A stretch of 8,019 nt of DNA from Thermomonas fusca DSM 15424 (GCF_000423885.1 NZ_AUIV01000043.1:1-8019), one strand, 5' to 3'; positions 1-5,411 are shown, counted from the stretch's first letter. Notes: generated by a model not told the origin, from the sequence alone. Numbers and translations are program-made.

Positions 1-89
1 GAAGCGCAGCGCGCGAACCACCGACCAACGCCGACCCAGCCAAACGCAATAAACGCAGAGCGCGATGCAGCGGCCGAAGCCGACAACAC
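1..89 (-). CDS. Possible partial CDS of an edge cassette
   Basis: This is the 5' part of a cassette whose remainder lies left of the window. On the minus strand an open frame runs from GTG at 89 (or TTG at 86) to base 1 without a stop. It reads M-L/S-A-S-A-A-A-S-R-S-A-F-I-A-F-G-W and then a Gly/Val/Trp-rich stretch, which could be the start of a small membrane protein. No good ribosome binding site sits close to either start; the nearest purine run is GGGGA, about 15-20 bases upstream. Start and coding status are uncertain and no family is assigned. Confidence 0.3.
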   Translation of the reverse strand, partial: MLSASAAASRSAFIAFGWVGVGRWFARCA

Positions 90-107
90 CGGAAAGCTTT
101 TCCCCAG

Positions 108-167
108 GCCTAACACCTGAGTTAAGCCGCGCCGCGAAGCGGCGTCGGCTTGAACGAATTGTTAGCC
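108..167 (-). other. attC site 1, standard type
   Basis: Outer boxes GCCTAAC (108) and GTTAGCC (161) enclose the stem AAGCCGCGCCGC / GCGGCG-T-CGGCTT around a GAA loop. The extra G in TTGAA of the right arm sets minus polarity. The site belongs to the cassette holding the gene at 169-768. Confidence 0.96.
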
Positions 168-168
168 A

Positions 169-768
169 TCACACGTGAGGCCACAGGCTTGCGATGTATG
201 ACAACTCCGCATCTACCATTGGCTTGAAGTTCTTGCCGGCGGCAGAGTACGTAAAGAGCTTGCTGTTGCGAACATCAAGGACACTGAACTGGGTTCCTGG
301 TGCCTGCGAAGCTGCGAACACATGGTTCATTAGCGAGACAATTAGGTCTGCCTTGGTCTTGGTTAGTGAGTCTGTTTTCAGGTAGAGCTTGACGATATGC
401 GCCTGACCATTGACCTTCAGGCCGAGCTCCGGATTGATCGCTACATCAATGCCCGCGCTGGTGTATGTCTCAGTCGGCGGGGTGAACCACTCAAGTGTCT
501 TGTTTCCCCACCACTTCTTATAACCGGCAACCATGGGCGGGTAGTTGGCAGCCTTCTTTGGGTCCATCAGCCCCTTGGTGAGGTTCGCCAAGTCGGCTTT
601 AGCGCCGCCCTTCTTGTGCAACGTGACTAGTCCCTCGCGGAGCGCCTTATAGAAGTCGGTCGCAGGATCGTATGCCGCCCGATTCTTTAATTGGCTCACC
701 TTGGTCGCCTTCGGGCTACCAGACTTCGTCACAACCTCAATTAGGTCCGTGAGGGTAATCCGGGGCAT
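169..768 (-). CDS. Hypothetical cassette protein, 199 aa
   Basis: I do not recognise this protein family. It is the largest gene in the window. The ATG at 768 is preferred over an in-frame TTG at 771 because AAGGAGAG (775-782) sits six bases upstream of the ATG. The TGA stop at 169-171 lies one base outside the attC. The protein is soluble-looking, with no signal peptide or membrane segment. Its N-terminal third is rich in Lys and Ala (residues ~10-75), followed by Tyr/Trp-containing segments (KKWWGNKTLEWF, residues ~83-94) and a mixed alpha/beta C-terminal half ending in LWPHV. The cassette is in the normal orientation with a 17-20 base leader, so it has no room for a promoter of its own and probably depends on read-through from the right. 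Coding status is secure; function is unknown. Confidence 0.85.
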   Translation of the reverse strand: MPRITLTDLIEVVTKSGSPKATKVSQLKNRAAYDPATDFYKALREGLVTLHKKGGAKADLANLTKGLMDPKKAANYPPMVAGYKKWWGNKTLEWFTPPTETYTSAGIDVAINPELGLKVNGQAHIVKLYLKTDSLTKTKADLIVSLMNHVFAASQAPGTQFSVLDVRNSKLFTYSAAGKNFKPMVDAELSYIASLWPHV

Positions 769-787
769 CAAGAACTCTCCTTGTGAT

Positions 788-847
788 GGCTAACACCTGA
801 GTTCATGCGGGCCGCGAAGCGGACTCGCATGCAACGAATTGTTAGCT
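788..847 (-). other. attC site 2, divergent L-box
   Basis: Boxes GGCTAAC (788) and GTTAGCT (841). The usual AAGCCG/CGGCTT stem is replaced by TTCATGCG / CGCATGCAA, with pairing kept by compensatory changes, and the apical stem is GCCGC-gaa-GCGG. The extra base (C in TGCAA) is still on the right arm, so the polarity is the same. By polarity the site belongs to the reversed cassette carrying the Cys-rich gene at 875-1078. Confidence 0.93.
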
Positions 848-874
848 GCGACAGAAGTTACAACGGGGCGACCC

Positions 875-1078
875 ATGTGTATCTGCGATTTCCCGAGAGA
901 TTGCGCCGGCCTTGGAATGCTGCTTTGCGAGGGCTGTGGCGGCGACATGTGCGTTTGCCCCTGCGGCGGGGATATGGATTGCCCTGGTTGTGAGGCTTGC
1001 GCCACGGACCTAGACCTAGACGATTGGGATGGCGAGAGCGAAGACGCGGACCGCAAACCGATAGCAGCTAACACCTGA
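875..1078 (+). CDS. Cys-rich small protein with acidic tail, putative zinc-binding
   Basis: The 67-aa product has eleven Cys within residues 2-42, many as CxC or CxxC (C2-I-C4, C18-E-G-C21, C26-V-C28-P-C30, C36-P-G-C39). An Asp/Glu-rich segment follows (residues 45-60, DLDLDDWDGE). The spacing resembles small DnaJ-like or phage zinc-ribbon proteins that chelate two zinc ions; metal binding is inference. The ATG at 875 is chosen because the Cys pattern begins there and GGGG at 865-868 can serve as a weak ribosome binding site. The last codons read into the following attC, giving Ala-Asn-Thr and a TGA supplied by the attC sequence CACCTGA. The gene runs against the polarity of its attC. The minus-strand frame here is low-complexity and looks like a shadow. 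Confidence 0.8.
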   Translation: MCICDFPRDCAGLGMLLCEGCGGDMCVCPCGGDMDCPGCEACATDLDLDDWDGESEDADRKPIAANT

Positions 1079-1125
1079 GTTAAGCCGCGCCGCGAAGCGG
1101 CGTCGGCTTGGACGACTTGTTAGGC
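1066..1125 (-). other. attC site 3, standard type
   Basis: Boxes AGCTAAC (1066) and GTTAGGC (1119). Stem as in site 1, with TTGGACGACTT on the right spacer. By polarity it belongs to the membrane-protein cassette at 1080-1514, whose reading frame ends inside it. Confidence 0.95.
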
Positions 1126-1514
1126 CCCGGCCCGGTGCCGGTGACGGAGCCCGCCAGCAATAGCAGCCCGGCTACACCGACAAGCGGGGCAACCGTGGCC
1201 CAATACACATTGCCCGGCAGAGCAAATGCCGCAAGAAACGCGGCGACGACCCCTGCTGCAACCAGAGTCGCGAGCACCACACGGGCGCACTTGGCCAGGG
1301 CAAAGAACCTTGGGCCGAGCCAGATGCGGGTGGCCCCGCCAATAAGGCCAGCGACGCCTCCGATGCCGAGCAGGAACAATAAGGGTTCCCGCGGCCCGAC
1401 GGCAACGAGGATGAGCGCGAAGGGCCCGAGCAGCACGGTGGCTAGAACTACCACCCCGGCGAGCAGCCCGCGCACCGCTTTTCGGTCTATCCAACTGGCG
1501 ACTCTGCTGAACAA
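1080..1514 (-). CDS. Four-helix integral membrane protein with attC-encoded C-terminal tail
   Basis: The product is about 144 aa from TTG at 1514, or 148 aa from GTG at 1526, which lies inside the adjacent attC. It has four strongly hydrophobic segments: residues ~15-38 (GLLAGVVVLATVLLGPFALI), ~44-61, ~75-98 (RVVLATLVAAGVVAAFLAAF) and ~104-124. There is no recognisable catalytic motif, so it is an inner-membrane protein of unknown role. The start is uncertain: neither candidate has a strong ribosome binding site, though AGG of the boundary sequence GTTAGG is four bases before the TTG. The gene has no stop of its own. It reads through its attC, adds KSSKPTPLRGAA and ends at the attC TAA (1080-1082). 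The tail is a by-product of the recombination site. Normal orientation. Confidence 0.8.
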   Translation of the reverse strand: MFSRVASWIDRKAVRGLLAGVVVLATVLLGPFALILVAVGPREPLLFLLGIGGVAGLIGGATRIWLGPRFFALAKCARVVLATLVAAGVVAAFLAAFALPGNVYWATVAPLVGVAGLLLLAGSVTGTGPGPNKSSKPTPLRGAA

Positions 1515-1517
1515 GGG

Positions 1518-1577
1518 GCCTAACACCTGAATTAAGCCGCGCCGCGAAGCGGCGTCGGCTTGAATGAATTGTTAGGC
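1518..1577 (-). other. attC site 4, standard type
   Basis: Boxes GCCTAAC (1518) and GTTAGGC (1571), left spacer ACCTGAATT, standard stem and GAA loop. Belongs to the cassette of the gene at 1652-1963. Confidence 0.96.
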
Positions 1578-1601
1578 AGTCCGCCCAGAGCCCTTATTTG
1601 T

Positions 1602-1624
1602 TGGCGACTAGCATTTTGTCGCCA
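1602..1624 (-). terminator. Hairpin downstream of 1652-1963 gene, possible terminator
   Basis: TGGCGAC (1602-1608) and GTCGCCA (1618-1624) form a perfect 7-bp stem with a 9-base loop. It lies 28 bases past the stop of the minus-strand gene, in a 74-base non-coding tail that is unusually long for this array. No U-run follows in the minus sense, so intrinsic termination is doubtful; it may be an mRNA-stabilising hairpin. Confidence 0.35.
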
Positions 1625-1651
1625 CATATGCGGAATGCCTGTACTTGCAGA

Positions 1652-1963
1652 TCAGGGTGTTGGGCAAGCGTAGTAGTCGGCCGTCATTGTGGTCTCATTG
1701 CTGGTGTATAGGGCACCGGCAATAATCGCCCCGCCGCTCTGCTGGGAGGAAGTGGTGACAATGACAATGACATTTGCGCCAGCCTTAGAGGCGCGTACCT
1801 TGTGCCATTTCTCGCAGCGAAGCACCCCTTTACTTCTGGATGTCTGACAGGATTCTTGCTTGATGAACTTGCAACCGTCGGGAGCTTGGTTCATGAGCCT
1901 TGGCTCACTGGCCAGAGTTTGTGCTGAAATCAGAATGCCGAGTAGAGCTGTCCACTTCTTCAT
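1652..1963 (-). CDS. Periplasmic protein, RcsF/DUF4156-like
   Basis: The 103-aa product has a clear Sec signal peptide (MKKWTALLGILISAQTLA, likely cut after residue 18). The mature part has Cys at 31, 39, 50 and 100. The pattern DGCKF, then KVRASKAGANVIVI (residues 55-68), then a Gly-rich strand and a closing ADYYAC (95-100) resembles the RcsF/DUF4156 fold, in which ASK..AN.V.. precedes a final Cys. That assignment comes from pattern memory and is moderate. RcsF-type proteins act as envelope-stress sensors, but this one lacks a lipobox, so no sensing role is claimed. AAGGAGAA lies seven bases before ATG 1963, just inside the cassette boundary. Normal orientation. Confidence 0.85.
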   Translation of the reverse strand: MKKWTALLGILISAQTLASEPRLMNQAPDGCKFIKQESCQTSRSKGVLRCEKWHKVRASKAGANVIVIVTTSSQQSGGAIIAGALYTSNETTMTADYYACPTP

Positions 1964-1984
1964 GCGATTCTCCTTGTGTGTGCT

Positions 1985-2044
1985 GCCTAACACCTGAGTT
2001 AAGCCGCGCCGCGAAGCGGCGTCGGCTTGAATGAATTGTTAGGG
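1985..2044 (-). other. attC site 5, standard type
   Basis: Boxes GCCTAAC (1985) and GTTAGGG (2038), standard stem. Belongs to the lipoprotein cassette at 2049-2345. Confidence 0.96.
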
Positions 2045-2048
2045 GGCG

Positions 2049-2345
2049 CTACTTGGTGCAGTAAGCGACCGCGCCAAGAACCCCGGTGTCTGGCCTGCAA
2101 GTTACAGTGCCCGAGTTGTCCCCCCTGCTACAGATCATGCCAGAAATGTCTTTGTGCTTGTTGCAAGAATCCAGATCATTGAATCGGGCGGCAACAAAGC
2201 AGCTTGTGTCGCCAGCTGCGCAAATGACATATCTGACAGGTGTTTCACCCACAGCGTTTAGCGGGCCATCCTTTGGGCCGCCTCGCGAGCAGCCAGAAAG
2301 TGCGGCGGCAGCTAGAGCTAAAGCGAACAGATGCGAGATACGCAC
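2049..2345 (-). CDS. Cys-rich lipoprotein
   Basis: The 98-aa product begins MRISHLFALALAAAALSGCS. This is a lipoprotein signal peptide with lipobox LSGC (Cys19), predicting lipid attachment and envelope anchoring. The mature part (residues ~37-97) contains further Cys in segments such as VICAAGDTSC, CNKHKD, ICSRGD, TVTCRPDTG and a final AYCTK, suggesting a small disulfide-bonded domain. I do not recognise the family. GTG at 2345 is chosen because it gives the perfect signal peptide and follows AGGGGG at about four bases. That purine run is partly the cassette boundary box GTTAGGG, so the ribosome binding site spans the recombination junction. A GTG at 2360 would put the start inside the neighbouring attC. 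Normal orientation; the TAG stop is next to the attC. Confidence 0.85.
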   Translation of the reverse strand: MRISHLFALALAAAALSGCSRGGPKDGPLNAVGETPVRYVICAAGDTSCFVAARFNDLDSCNKHKDISGMICSRGDNSGTVTCRPDTGVLGAVAYCTK

Positions 2346-2351
2346 AAAGCC

Positions 2352-2411
2352 CCCTAACACCTGAGTTAAGCCGCGCCGCGAAGCGGCGTCGGCTTGGACG
2401 AATTGTTAGAA
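2352..2411 (-). other. attC site 6, standard type
   Basis: Boxes CCCTAAC (2352) and GTTAGAA (2405), right spacer TTGGACGAATT, standard stem. Belongs to the AP2-like cassette at 2406-2843, whose TAA stop overlaps the box. Confidence 0.96.
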
Positions 2412-2843
2412 CTGCTCTCCGGAATAGACCTTCTTGCGCCAATGTGTAAGCTTCCGGATCGCTGAAATAATGTCCGTATCGCTGTCGAGACGGATGGCCT
2501 TGGTGGTGGTTTTGCCGCCGGGTGGGCGTGCGGTTGCTTGAGCATAAATCCTAACTGTCCCGTCAGCGTTCTGATCTTCTGTAATGGAGATGCCCATAGC
2601 TCCGGAGTTGCTGCGAGACGCACCAGAGCGTGGGCCGCGATTCTTGCTTTTTGGCATTTGTGGCAGGATCTTGTCTCGGTAGGCGCGTGCCCGATCAAGT
2701 GCCACATCCTTGCCGCCGCAGATTAAATCACTGAAGAGCCTAGTCAGCAGAACTTCTCCGCGCTCTACGTGGAATTGAAAACCATGAGTAGCACGTCCAT
2801 CAATTCGTTTGATGTTCGGCTCTGATTCTGGGTTCCGGTACAT
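2406..2843 (-). CDS. AP2/ERF-like DNA-binding protein with two domains
   Basis: The 145-aa product shows two AP2-like units. Residues ~11-60 (IKRIDGRATHGFQFHVERGE, then FSDLICGGKDVALDRARAYRD) have the three-strand-plus-helix pattern with the GGK..AL..A..YRD helix seen in bacterial AP2 proteins. Residues ~78-137 begin SNSGAMGIS, matching the N-T/S-G-hydrophobic-x-G-hydrophobic-S strand, and end with an ISAIRKLTHWRK helix. The family binds DNA; in bacteria it occurs alone or fused to HNH endonucleases, and no HNH motif is present here. A role as a DNA-binding regulator is inference. GGAGAG sits four bases before ATG 2843. The TAA stop is formed with the attC box (TTC-TAA-C), so the gene fills the cassette end to end. 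Normal orientation. Confidence 0.83.
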   Translation of the reverse strand: MYRNPESEPNIKRIDGRATHGFQFHVERGEVLLTRLFSDLICGGKDVALDRARAYRDKILPQMPKSKNRGPRSGASRSNSGAMGISITEDQNADGTVRIYAQATARPPGGKTTTKAIRLDSDTDIISAIRKLTHWRKKVYSGEQF

Positions 2844-2859
2844 AGAACTCTCCAAGCAG

Positions 2860-2919
2860 TTCTAACACCTGAGTTAAGCCGCGCCGCGAAGCGGTGTCGG
2901 CTTGGACGAATTGTTAGGC
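2860..2919 (-). other. attC site 7, standard type
   Basis: Boxes TTCTAAC (2860) and GTTAGGC (2913). The right stem reads GCGGTG instead of GCGGCG, turning one pair into a G-T wobble. Belongs to the cassette at 2920-3411. Confidence 0.96.
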
Positions 2920-3411
2920 CTATCTGCCACAGAGCCTGTCATAGCGATCCTGAGCCCGTCTGATTGTGGTCATTGTTCGGTTTGGATCTGAAAGTGCGAT
3001 ATTAAGTTGTGCTTTTGCCTCGCCGCATGCTTGGGAGGCCGAAATCTGTTGAGGTTGATCATAAACACGACGGGTAGGTGGGGGACTAATAAGCTCGTGT
3101 CTTTGGCCGGTCGCAGGATCAATCATGCCATTGCCGCCGCCGGGGATCATGAATTTTTGTTGCCCAGTAGTGACATCAAGCACCATGCCGGGTTGGTGAG
3201 GAACCACTTCTGTGCGTGTTGGACACGTAGTGCCGCGCTTGATGTAGCTGCTTCCATTTGGACGGATGCAGCGAACGTAATCCCCACCGTCTGAACTTGA
3301 GCAAGGCGTTTGCTGGTATGTCTTGCCGCCGCGGCCATCTGGACACGTATAGATTTGAGCTAGGGCAGGTGTTGTCAGAAGCAAAAGCGTAATCAGCAGC
3401 ATGAGTCGCAT
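2920..3411 (-). CDS. Exported DUF4124-domain protein
   Basis: The 163-aa product has a signal peptide (MRLMLLITLLLLTTPALA, cleavage after Ala18). QIYTCPDGRGGKTYQQTPC (residues 19-37) follows directly. That is the DUF4124 signature: an aromatic strand, D-G-x-G-K-x-x-Y and a P-C turn right after the signal peptide. The middle (50-120) is Pro/Gly-rich with Cys at 48 and 63, and the C-terminus (~125-163) is a charged helix ending DRYDRLCGR. The protein is predicted periplasmic or secreted; the biochemical role of DUF4124 is unknown. GGAG precedes ATG 3411 by six bases within TTGGAGAACGCAATG. The TAG stop abuts the attC. Normal orientation, and the third envelope protein in this part of the array. 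Confidence 0.88.
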   Translation of the reverse strand: MRLMLLITLLLLTTPALAQIYTCPDGRGGKTYQQTPCSSSDGGDYVRCIRPNGSSYIKRGTTCPTRTEVVPHQPGMVLDVTTGQQKFMIPGGGNGMIDPATGQRHELISPPPTRRVYDQPQQISASQACGEAKAQLNIALSDPNRTMTTIRRAQDRYDRLCGR

Positions 3412-3428
3412 TGCGTTCTCCAAGAGAG

Positions 3429-3488
3429 GCCTAACACCTGAGTTAAGCCGCGCCGCGAAGCGGCGTCGGCTTGAATGAATTGTTAGAT
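3429..3488 (-). other. attC site 8, standard type
   Basis: Boxes GCCTAAC (3429) and GTTAGAT (3482), standard stem. Belongs to the cassette at 3490-3813. Confidence 0.96.
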
Positions 3489-3489
3489 T

Positions 3490-3813
3490 TCACTTGCGCT
3501 TGGACACAACGCCCTCGAGCCTTACGAGCGCGTCTTGTACCTTTGGAAATATTGCGCGGTCATAACCCTTCTTGCCGTCAAATTTCTTGACCGCCTCTTT
3601 TGCCTCAAGAGTGGTCAAGTCGAAGCTGACAGAATTCTGTAGTTCCAACCATGTCAGTGTTACGGCAATCACTTCAGGGCTTGTGATAGTTATGGTGATC
3701 TGAGGGAATCCAGGGAAGGTGAAATTGTTGACTTGCAGGTCGTGGAGAGCAGCCTCGGCAATGGCGCCCGCCAAAACAGCTGGAGAGAACGTAAAGCTTG
3801 TCTTGCGCGCCAT
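3490..3813 (-). CDS. Hypothetical cassette protein, 107 aa
   Basis: I do not recognise the family. ATG at 3813 follows a strong AGGAGG five bases upstream. The protein is soluble: a basic N-terminus (MARKTSFTFS), a helical Ala-rich segment (residues ~10-25), a beta-rich middle with repeated Thr/Ile (FPQITITITSPEVIAVTLTW, ~41-60) and a Lys-rich C-terminal helix (EAKEAVKKFDGKKGYDRAIF, ending VVSKRK). There is no signal peptide and no Cys. The TGA stop lies two bases outside the attC box. Normal orientation with an approximately 20-base leader, so no private promoter is likely. Confidence 0.83.
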   Translation of the reverse strand: MARKTSFTFSPAVLAGAIAEAALHDLQVNNFTFPGFPQITITITSPEVIAVTLTWLELQNSVSFDLTTLEAKEAVKKFDGKKGYDRAIFPKVQDALVRLEGVVSKRK

Positions 3814-3828
3814 GATGCCTCCTGTGAA

Positions 3829-3888
3829 ATCTAACACCTGAGTTAAGCCGCGCCGCGAAGCGGCGTCGGCTTGAATGATTGGTTAGGC
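3829..3888 (-). other. attC site 9, standard stem with altered right spacer
   Basis: Boxes ATCTAAC (3829) and GTTAGGC (3882). The stem is standard but the right spacer reads TTGAATGATTG rather than the usual TTGAATGAATT. Belongs to the VOC cassette. Confidence 0.95.
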
Positions 3889-4224
3889 CTGCGCCTGCTG
3901 AAAGGCCAAATGATAGCCATTGCAATCTCTAACGCCGAACTCCCGGGAGCCATACGGCATATCTTGGATGGGCCAAGCGACAGCAGCCTTGTCTTTGACA
4001 GATGCAAAGTAGCCGTCTACGTCTGGAACCGTGAAGTAGATGGTGCCGGAGAAGCCGAGCGGGCTCTCCCACAAGTCACTAGGTGTGAAGATAAGTGTCT
4101 CGCGCTGGTGCTCCGCGGTGAGCGTGCCCTCCGCCGAGTCGCGCACGTTGAAGCCAAGCGCCGACTGATAGAACTGTCGGGTCTCCTCAAGATCGCGGCA
4201 GCGCAGGAGAATTGTCAGTGGCAT
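3883..4224 (-). CDS. VOC superfamily (glyoxalase/bleomycin-resistance fold) protein
   Basis: The 113-aa single-module product matches the vicinal oxygen chelate fold. A first beta strand (PLTILLRCRD) leads into the family helix DLEETRQFYQSALGF (residues 11-25). The second half has TIYFTVPDVDGYFASVKDKA (61-80) and the closing strand pair REFGVRDCNGYHLAF (94-108). Members include glyoxalase I, fosfomycin and bleomycin resistance proteins and many uncharacterised proteins. The usual metal ligands are not evident: no His in the first strand, and the typical Glu of the last strand is replaced within GYHLAF. Ligand binding without metal catalysis is therefore as likely as enzyme activity. The pair of modules needed for a binding site would come from dimerisation. 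AGGAG lies six bases before ATG 4224. The TAA stop overlaps the attC box. Normal orientation. Confidence 0.9.
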   Translation of the reverse strand: MPLTILLRCRDLEETRQFYQSALGFNVRDSAEGTLTAEHQRETLIFTPSDLWESPLGFSGTIYFTVPDVDGYFASVKDKAAVAWPIQDMPYGSREFGVRDCNGYHLAFQQAQA

Positions 4225-4240
4225 GAATGGCTCCTAGCAG

Positions 4241-4300
4241 GCCTAACACCTGAGTTAAGCCGCGCCGCGAAGCGGCGTCGGCTTGAACGAATTGTTAGAA
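4241..4300 (-). other. attC site 10, standard type
   Basis: Boxes GCCTAAC (4241) and GTTAGAA (4294), standard stem, right spacer TTGAACGAATT. Belongs to the cassette at 4295-4609. Confidence 0.96.
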
Positions 4301-4609
4301 CTCACGAAGCATGTCCTCAGCGCATCCGTCGCGATATTCCTCCAAGTCAAGCATTGTATTGTGAACGGCAGCCGCATCGACTTTGTCTCTAACGATCAGG
4401 TGCACTGCCTCAATAAATGCAATCGCTTTTCTTTGTTCAAAATTTTTGCCGTGGACATAGGAGTTGCATGCAAGAGTTGTGCTTCTGTAAGCGTCAGAAG
4501 CGCGGATTGTGTCCGGCCAAGGAACAAGCTTGACATTGGCTGTTCCAGGGGTCCAACAAAGCATAGCGTTCGTGCAATCGAAGCGCGGATCTTCTAGCTT
4601 TTTGTGCAT
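4295..4609 (-). CDS. Hypothetical cassette protein, 104 aa
   Basis: I do not recognise the family. ATG at 4609 is the first in-frame ATG inside the cassette. GGGAG is about ten bases upstream, a slightly long spacing. The product is soluble with four Cys scattered in MHKKLEDPRFDCTNAMLCW, TTLACNSYV and YRDGCAEDM. The C-terminal half is predicted mostly helical (residues ~65-104, with FEQRKAIAFIEAVHLIVRDK and LDLEEYRDG). The TAA stop is built from the attC box (TTC-TAA-C). Normal orientation. In-frame extension upstream would enter the neighbouring attC and is unlikely. Confidence 0.8.
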   Translation of the reverse strand: MHKKLEDPRFDCTNAMLCWTPGTANVKLVPWPDTIRASDAYRSTTLACNSYVHGKNFEQRKAIAFIEAVHLIVRDKVDAAAVHNTMLDLEEYRDGCAEDMLREF

Positions 4610-4630
4610 GATCGAAATTCTCCCAGTGAG

Positions 4631-4690
4631 TTCTAACACCGGAAATAAGCCGACGAACGAAGTGAGTTCGGCTTGATTGACTGGTTAGGT
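4631..4690 (-). other. attC site 11, divergent apical stem
   Basis: Boxes TTCTAAC (4631) and GTTAGGT (4684). The left spacer is ACCGGAAAT, the L stem AAGCCG/CGGCTT is retained, and the apical part is replaced (GAAC-gaagtga-GTTC). The extra G is in the right arm (CGGCTTGATT), so polarity is the same. It belongs to the reversed small-membrane-protein cassette at 4853-5005. Confidence 0.93.
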
Positions 4691-4702
4691 TGCAGGCGAT
4701 TG

Positions 4703-4833
4703 AGTGGAGCGGCACGCATGAGCTGTGACATGCAGCGCGGAGGCGAAAACCGCGCAGGTTGTAAAGGACGTTTCGACACGTCTGCCGCATCGCTACGGAG
4801 CCTTTGCAGGTAGCCAATCCTGCCCGCTCCACT
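4703..4833 (+). promoter_or_regulatory. Candidate multi-helix structured RNA leader
   Basis: This 131-base non-coding stretch is closed by AGTGGAGCGG (4703-4712) and CCGCTCCACT (4824-4833), extended by CA/TG across one bulged C. Inside lie four consecutive perfect hairpins: GCATG/CATGC (4716-4720, 4729-4733), GCGCGG/CCGCGC (4735-4740, 4750-4755), GACGT/ACGTC (4767-4771, 4778-4782) and GCTAC/GTAGC (4792-4796, 4810-4814). They do not overlap, so all five helices can form together as a multibranch junction. The stretch ends ten bases before the ribosome binding site of the 50-aa gene and fills about half its cassette, while other cassettes have leaders of 15-50 bases. It could be a riboswitch-like leader or an independent RNA; the helices are also possible on the minus strand. 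I do not recognise the class. Confidence 0.5.
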
Positions 4834-4852
4834 GAATTGCTTGGAGGTTGAC

Positions 4853-5005
4853 ATGTACGGCAAAGACACTTGGCAGTTTTGGGCATTCATCGCGGCATCG
4901 TGGCTGCTGTTCCCAGTGGTGTGCGCGTGGCTGATGTTGACGCACCCAGGTCGCGTTGCGCTCATCACGAAGCGCGTTTTCTTGAACGACTGGCGTGATG
5001 CCTGA
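4853..5005 (+). CDS. Small single-pass membrane protein, 50 aa
   Basis: ATG at 4853 follows a strong GGAGG (4843-4847) at five bases, and TGA is at 5003-5005. The peptide begins MYGKDTWQFW, has one hydrophobic Trp-rich segment (residues ~9-29, FWAFIAASWLLFPVVCAWLM) and ends in a basic tail (RVALITKRVFLNDWRDA). A single inner-membrane helix with the positively charged C-terminal part in the cytoplasm is likely. Function is unknown; small hydrophobic cassette peptides can be toxins or regulators, but nothing here proves that. The gene runs against its attC polarity and is preceded by the structured leader at 4703-4833, which could control its expression. Longer minus-strand frames over this region lack a ribosome binding site and look like shadows. 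Confidence 0.78.
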   Translation: MYGKDTWQFWAFIAASWLLFPVVCAWLMLTHPGRVALITKRVFLNDWRDA

Positions 5006-5011
5006 TATGCA

Positions 5012-5071
5012 ACCTAACACCTGAGTTAAGCCGCGCCGCGAAGCGGCGTCGGCTTGAATGAATTGTTATGT
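5012..5071 (-). other. attC site 12, standard type
   Basis: Boxes ACCTAAC (5012) and GTTATGT (5065), standard stem. Belongs to the reversed cassette at 5093-5350. It is the one reversed cassette with a standard attC. Confidence 0.96.
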
Positions 5072-5092
5072 CTCACATGCTTGGAGAGCGAA

Positions 5093-5350
5093 ATGACTGT
5101 AACCGATAGCGAATTAACGATGAAGGCGCGCAGCGTTGCGAAGTGCCTGACGTACAACGACGACGAACCGCAGGCGACGGCAAAACACTTGCTGCTGGAA
5201 ATGGCCCACAGGATCGACGCCAAAGACATCCGCGTCCACAAGAAGCGGGACGGGCTTTTGCTGATTAACGGCATCGGCAAAGCTCGTTTTATGAATTGGT
5301 CTGAGCGCATCCGCTGGCTGTTGTTCGGCGTGCGACCGGAGCGGGTGTGA
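5093..5350 (+). CDS. Hypothetical cassette protein, 85 aa, phage-like
   Basis: ATG at 5093 follows GGAGAG (5083-5088) at about four to six bases. TGA at 5348-5350 lies just before the attC. The soluble product begins MTVTDSELTMKARSVAKCL. It has a helical middle (EPQATAKHLLLEMAHRIDAK, residues ~24-43), a strand pair IRVHKKRDGLLLINGIG (~45-61) and a basic helix (WSERIRWLLFGVRPERV). The compact helix-strand-strand-helix layout and basic character resemble small proteins in phage genomes, but I cannot name a family. The cassette boundary is GTTATGT rather than GTTAGxx, and the matching ACATAAC end confirms the unit. The gene runs against the attC polarity. Confidence 0.82.
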   Translation: MTVTDSELTMKARSVAKCLTYNDDEPQATAKHLLLEMAHRIDAKDIRVHKKRDGLLLINGIGKARFMNWSERIRWLLFGVRPERV

Positions 5351-5351
5351 G

Positions 5352-5411
5352 ACATAACACCTGAATTAAGCCGCGCCGCGAAGCGGCGTCGGCTTGAATG
5401 AATTGTTAGGC
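5352..5411 (-). other. attC site 13, standard type
   Basis: Boxes ACATAAC (5352) and GTTAGGC (5405), left spacer ACCTGAATT, standard stem. Belongs to the membrane-protein cassette at 5406-5783. Confidence 0.96.

Noticed and set aside
790..1074. Minus-strand frame over the Cys-rich gene
   Set aside because: Its Ser/Pro/Gln-rich low-complexity product begins and ends in attC sequence, while the opposite strand shows an ordered CxxC pattern and fits the cassette.
1108..1530. Plus-strand 140-codon frame opposite the four-helix membrane protein
   Set aside because: Thr/Ala/Pro-rich composition typical of the complement of a hydrophobic gene; it ends in attC and has no initiation signal.
2366..2707. 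Minus-strand open frame in another phase over the AP2-like gene, ending in SSKPTPLRGAA
   Set aside because: It is a shadow of 2406-2843 that picks up the attC tail; it has no ribosome binding site and overlaps a better-supported gene.
4633..5020. Minus-strand frames across the small-membrane-protein cassette
   Set aside because: They cross attC sequence or start in it, lack ribosome binding sites, and conflict with the strong plus-strand start at 4853 and the helical leader.
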